A DNA stretch of 7,995 nt, taken from an uncultured Mycoplasmatota bacterium (GTDB lineage Bacteria; Bacillota_I; Bacilli_A; RF39; UBA660). The stretch is from positions 1 through 7,995 of the forward strand of contig USDC01000027.1 in NCBI GenBank assembly GCA_900553435.1. The letters are read 5' to 3'. The notes under the pieces were generated by a model. The model did not search any database. It had not been told where the DNA came from and saw nothing but the letters and a program-made list of their open reading frames with translations. This document shows, piece by piece, positions 6,245-7,995 of this stretch. The position numbers were made by a program, and so were the translations under genes. The stretch's first letter is position 1. The number at the start of each line of letters is the position of its first letter.

Positions 6245-6494
6245 AATCTCCAAACATTTCAAAAACTTCTCCTAAAAAAGATTCTTTTCTTCTTCTTTTT
6301 GAATTTTTATAATCTTTTGTTTCCTTTTTGTACTCATCATAGAAATCATTATAATTTTTTTCTTCTTTTTCAATCAGTTTTTCTAATTCACCACGATCTA
6401 ACCATATTCCTCTACATTCTGGACAATAGTCTATTTCAACTCCTTTTTTTTCTGACATTAATAATGTTACATCTTTACAAACTGGACATTTCAT
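6243..6494 (-). CDS. Small TFIIB-type zinc-ribbon protein
   Basis: This 83-residue protein begins MKCPVCKDVTL and has a second knuckle YCPECRGIWLDRGELEKLI. C3, C6, C24 and C27 form a CxxC-17-CxxC zinc ribbon, and the conserved WLDRGELE block following it is typical of the zf-TFIIB family. The rest (about 43-83) is a charged tail rich in Lys, Glu and Tyr with a basic KRRRK patch (67-70 region) and a short hydrophobic end, FLGEVFEMFGD. No enzyme domain is visible. The family is common in bacteria but its role is not known. AAGGAGG seven bases before the ATG fixes the start. It lies 32 bases after murE with no clear promoter or terminator between, so it is probably co-transcribed with murE, and an intrinsic terminator starts within its stop codon. 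Confidence 0.88.
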   Translation of the reverse strand: MKCPVCKDVTLLMSEKKGVEIDYCPECRGIWLDRGELEKLIEKEEKNYNDFYDEYKKETKDYKNSKRRRKESFLGEVFEMFGD

Positions 6495-6526
6495 AAATTT
6501 TCCTCCTTAATTTAAATTAATATTAT

Positions 6527-7906
6527 TTATTTTCTAACTTTAGTGAAATTTTGAGTTCTATTGTAGTTTTCTACTTCTTCTAAATCACTAAAGTGTCTTT
6601 TTTCGTGGCCAATAATTTGATAATCTTCATGCCCTTTACCAAGTATTAATAATACATCATCTTTCTTTAACATACTTAAACCTCTATTAATTGCTTGTTT
6701 ACGATCAAGTATTACTTCATAATTTTTGTTATCTACACCTTTTAATATGTCTTTCATTATTTTCTCTGGAGCTTCTGTTCTAGGATTATCATTTGTAAAT
6801 ATTACATAATCACTTTTGTTAGATGCTATAGAGCCCATAATTGGTCTTTTAAGCGGATCTCTATCTCCACCGCAACCTACTAAGGTAATTATTTTTCCTT
6901 TTTTATCTTCGTTAAATGCATCTATTATTTTTTCAACAGCATCAGGAGTATGTGCATAATCAATAACCGCTTGTGCATCGCCAACCTTTACAGCTTCACA
7001 CCTTCCTTTCGGTGGATATATACTAGGTGTTACGCTAAGAATATCTTTCATTTCATATCCCATATTTTTAACAATCGCTACACACGTTAAATAATTATAA
7101 ACATTGAATTTTGTTTTTAAGTTTGTTTCTACCTCATATTCTTTATCATTAACAGAAAAAGTTATTTTTGTTCCATTTGAAGTGTCTTTATAGTTTAAAA
7201 TTTTATAGTCGTTACCACTAAAACCTAAAGTTTCGTAATTTTTTTGTTCAAATTCTTTAGCATAAGGTACATCATTATTAACAATGATTTTTCCGTTTTC
7301 TTTTAATTGATTTAAAATTAGTAATTTTGCTTGTAAGTAATTATCCATTGTTTTATGAAAATCTAAATGATCTTCAGTTAAATTTGTAAATGCTTCTGCG
7401 GAAAACAAAAGACCTTCAACTCTTTTTTCAGAAAGAGCATGGCTTGAAACTTCCATTACAAAGTGAGTAGCACCTTTTTCTTTAGCATCAATTATTAGTG
7501 AGTATACATCAAGTATTTCTGGAGTAGTGTTAGGTAATTGCTTCATTTTATCTTCAAAATAAAAACCTATTGTACCCATATAAGCAACTTTGGCACCTAA
7601 CTCTTTTAGCATTTGATACACTAAGTAACAAGTTGTTGTTTTACCATTTGTGCCAGTTACTCCTATTAATTTAATATCATTTAACTCATCTTTATAGTTA
7701 TTAACAATATATTCTTGTAGCCATTTTTTACTATTAGGGACTATTTCAGTATCAACACTGTAACTACCTTTTTCACAAATGATTTTTGTTGCTCCGTTTT
7801 TTATAGCTTGTTCTATATAATCATGGCCATCAACTGTAAATCCTTTTATTGCTACAAAAGTATCCCCTGGTTTAACTTTTCTAGAATCTGTTTTTATATT
7901 TATCAT
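6527..7906 (-). CDS. murE: UDP-N-acetylmuramoyl-L-alanyl-D-glutamate ligase MurE, probably meso-diaminopimelate-adding
   Basis: This cytoplasmic Mur ligase adds the third amino acid of the peptidoglycan stem peptide, using ATP. The 459-residue sequence shows the UDP-binding domain motif DSRKVKPGDTFVAIKG (7-22), the ATP loop GTNGKTT (85-91), the TTPE motif (127-130), EDHLDFH (178-184), the lysine expected to be carbamylated in YLQAKLL (K194), and DYAHTPDA (316-323). DNPR (373-376) and GKGHE (423-427) are the residues that in E. coli-type MurE read meso-diaminopimelate, so that substrate is more likely than lysine. The N-terminus is short: about 25 residues before the DSR motif in B. subtilis MurE are mostly missing. 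The ATG is preceded by GCAGGT at about six bases, and no good upstream start is seen: the frame meets stops soon before it. The zinc-ribbon gene follows after 32 bases. Confidence 0.95.
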   Translation of the reverse strand: MINIKTDSRKVKPGDTFVAIKGFTVDGHDYIEQAIKNGATKIICEKGSYSVDTEIVPNSKKWLQEYIVNNYKDELNDIKLIGVTGTNGKTTTCYLVYQMLKELGAKVAYMGTIGFYFEDKMKQLPNTTPEILDVYSLIIDAKEKGATHFVMEVSSHALSEKRVEGLLFSAEAFTNLTEDHLDFHKTMDNYLQAKLLILNQLKENGKIIVNNDVPYAKEFEQKNYETLGFSGNDYKILNYKDTSNGTKITFSVNDKEYEVETNLKTKFNVYNYLTCVAIVKNMGYEMKDILSVTPSIYPPKGRCEAVKVGDAQAVIDYAHTPDAVEKIIDAFNEDKKGKIITLVGCGGDRDPLKRPIMGSIASNKSDYVIFTNDNPRTEAPEKIMKDILKGVDNKNYEVILDRKQAINRGLSMLKKDDVLLILGKGHEDYQIIGHEKRHFSDLEEVENYNRTQNFTKVRK

Positions 7907-7929
7907 TTTTTACCTGCTTTCTTTTTTAT

Positions 7930-7960
7930 AATATATTCTTTTTTGTATGAACCTTGTCGA
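7930..7960 (-). promoter_or_regulatory. Weak candidate promoter upstream of murE
   Basis: Minus-strand TCGACA (7960-7955) matches the -35 consensus at five of six bases. TATATT (7935-7930) could be the -10, but the spacer is 19 bases, longer than ideal. The -10 would end 23 bases before the murE ATG, similar to the other promoters in the window. The region is extremely AT-rich and the upstream gene is outside the window, so murE may equally be read from a promoter further up. Confidence 0.25.
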
Positions 7961-7995
7961 TTATTAAAGAATATATGTTTTTTAATAATACCTTA

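Noticed and set aside
6299..6496. Plus-strand open frame opposite the zinc-ribbon gene
   Set aside because: The minus-strand gene has a full ribosome site and conserved CxxC motifs; this is its shadow.
7931..7983. Plus-strand terminator: 11-bp stem followed by six T residues
   Set aside because: Only one G-C pair, a 24-base loop and no plus-strand gene before it; not a credible terminator.
7907..7992. Stop-free minus-strand frame ending in a TGA that overlaps the murE ATG (ATGA)
   Set aside because: It would look like the C-terminus of an upstream gene, but TAA at 7995-7993 closes it and there is no ATG, GTG or TTG start, only ATT. Too little sequence to call.
7926..7994. Minus-strand frame open to the window edge and ending in TAA at 7928-7926
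   Set aside because: Only 22 codons with no recognisable motif; it could be the tail of the gene upstream of murE but cannot be supported.

Overview
The window is a very AT-rich stretch in which every supportable gene lies on the minus strand, so the biological order runs from high to low coordinates. The organism looks like a low-GC Bacillota, possibly a deep-branching, compact-genome Bacilli lineage near the walled relatives of Mollicutes; this is an inference. The supports are the AT-rich codons, strong AAGGAGG-type Shine-Dalgarno sites, a Firmicute-type prfB-ftsE-ftsX gene order, a WhiA gene and a Bacillota-style FtsEX-linked wall hydrolase. UGA is a real stop codon: an intact RF2 with an in-frame UGA frameshift site is present and tryptophan is written TGG. 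This argues against Mycoplasma or Spiroplasma. MurE with a DNPR motif and a wall endopeptidase show that the cell has peptidoglycan, probably of the meso-diaminopimelate type.

Layout in transcription order. (1) 7906-6243: murE, then a small zinc-ribbon gene, closed by a good intrinsic terminator at 6244-6213. (2) 6168-526: a candidate extended -10 promoter, then prfB with a programmed +1 frameshift, two tandem YitT-family membrane protein genes, ftsE, ftsX and a secreted coiled-coil M23 endopeptidase. Genes overlap or nearly touch throughout, except for a gap of about 50 bases between the two yitT genes that carries a good internal promoter. A weaker terminator-like hairpin overlaps the stop codon of the M23 gene. 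(3) 474-1: the 5' part of whiA, cut by the window edge.

How they work together: MurE makes the peptidoglycan precursor. FtsE and FtsX form the membrane ABC complex that, in relatives, controls a secreted coiled-coil hydrolase, and the M23 protein encoded next is the obvious partner. WhiA is a division- and growth-linked DNA-binding protein. Most of the window is therefore a wall-synthesis, septation and translation-termination neighbourhood. The two YitT paralogues between prfB and ftsE are the least understood part.

The most informative observations are the RF2 frameshift reconstruction (the gene cannot be read in one frame), the placement of two divergent YitT paralogues in the prfB-ftsEX operon, the catalytically intact M23 partner of FtsEX, and a repeated compact architecture. 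In that architecture the -10 elements sit about 19-22 bases before start codons and terminator stems begin inside stop codons. No mobile element, CRISPR array, tRNA, rRNA or long non-coding stretch was seen; the longest gap without a gene is under 100 bases.
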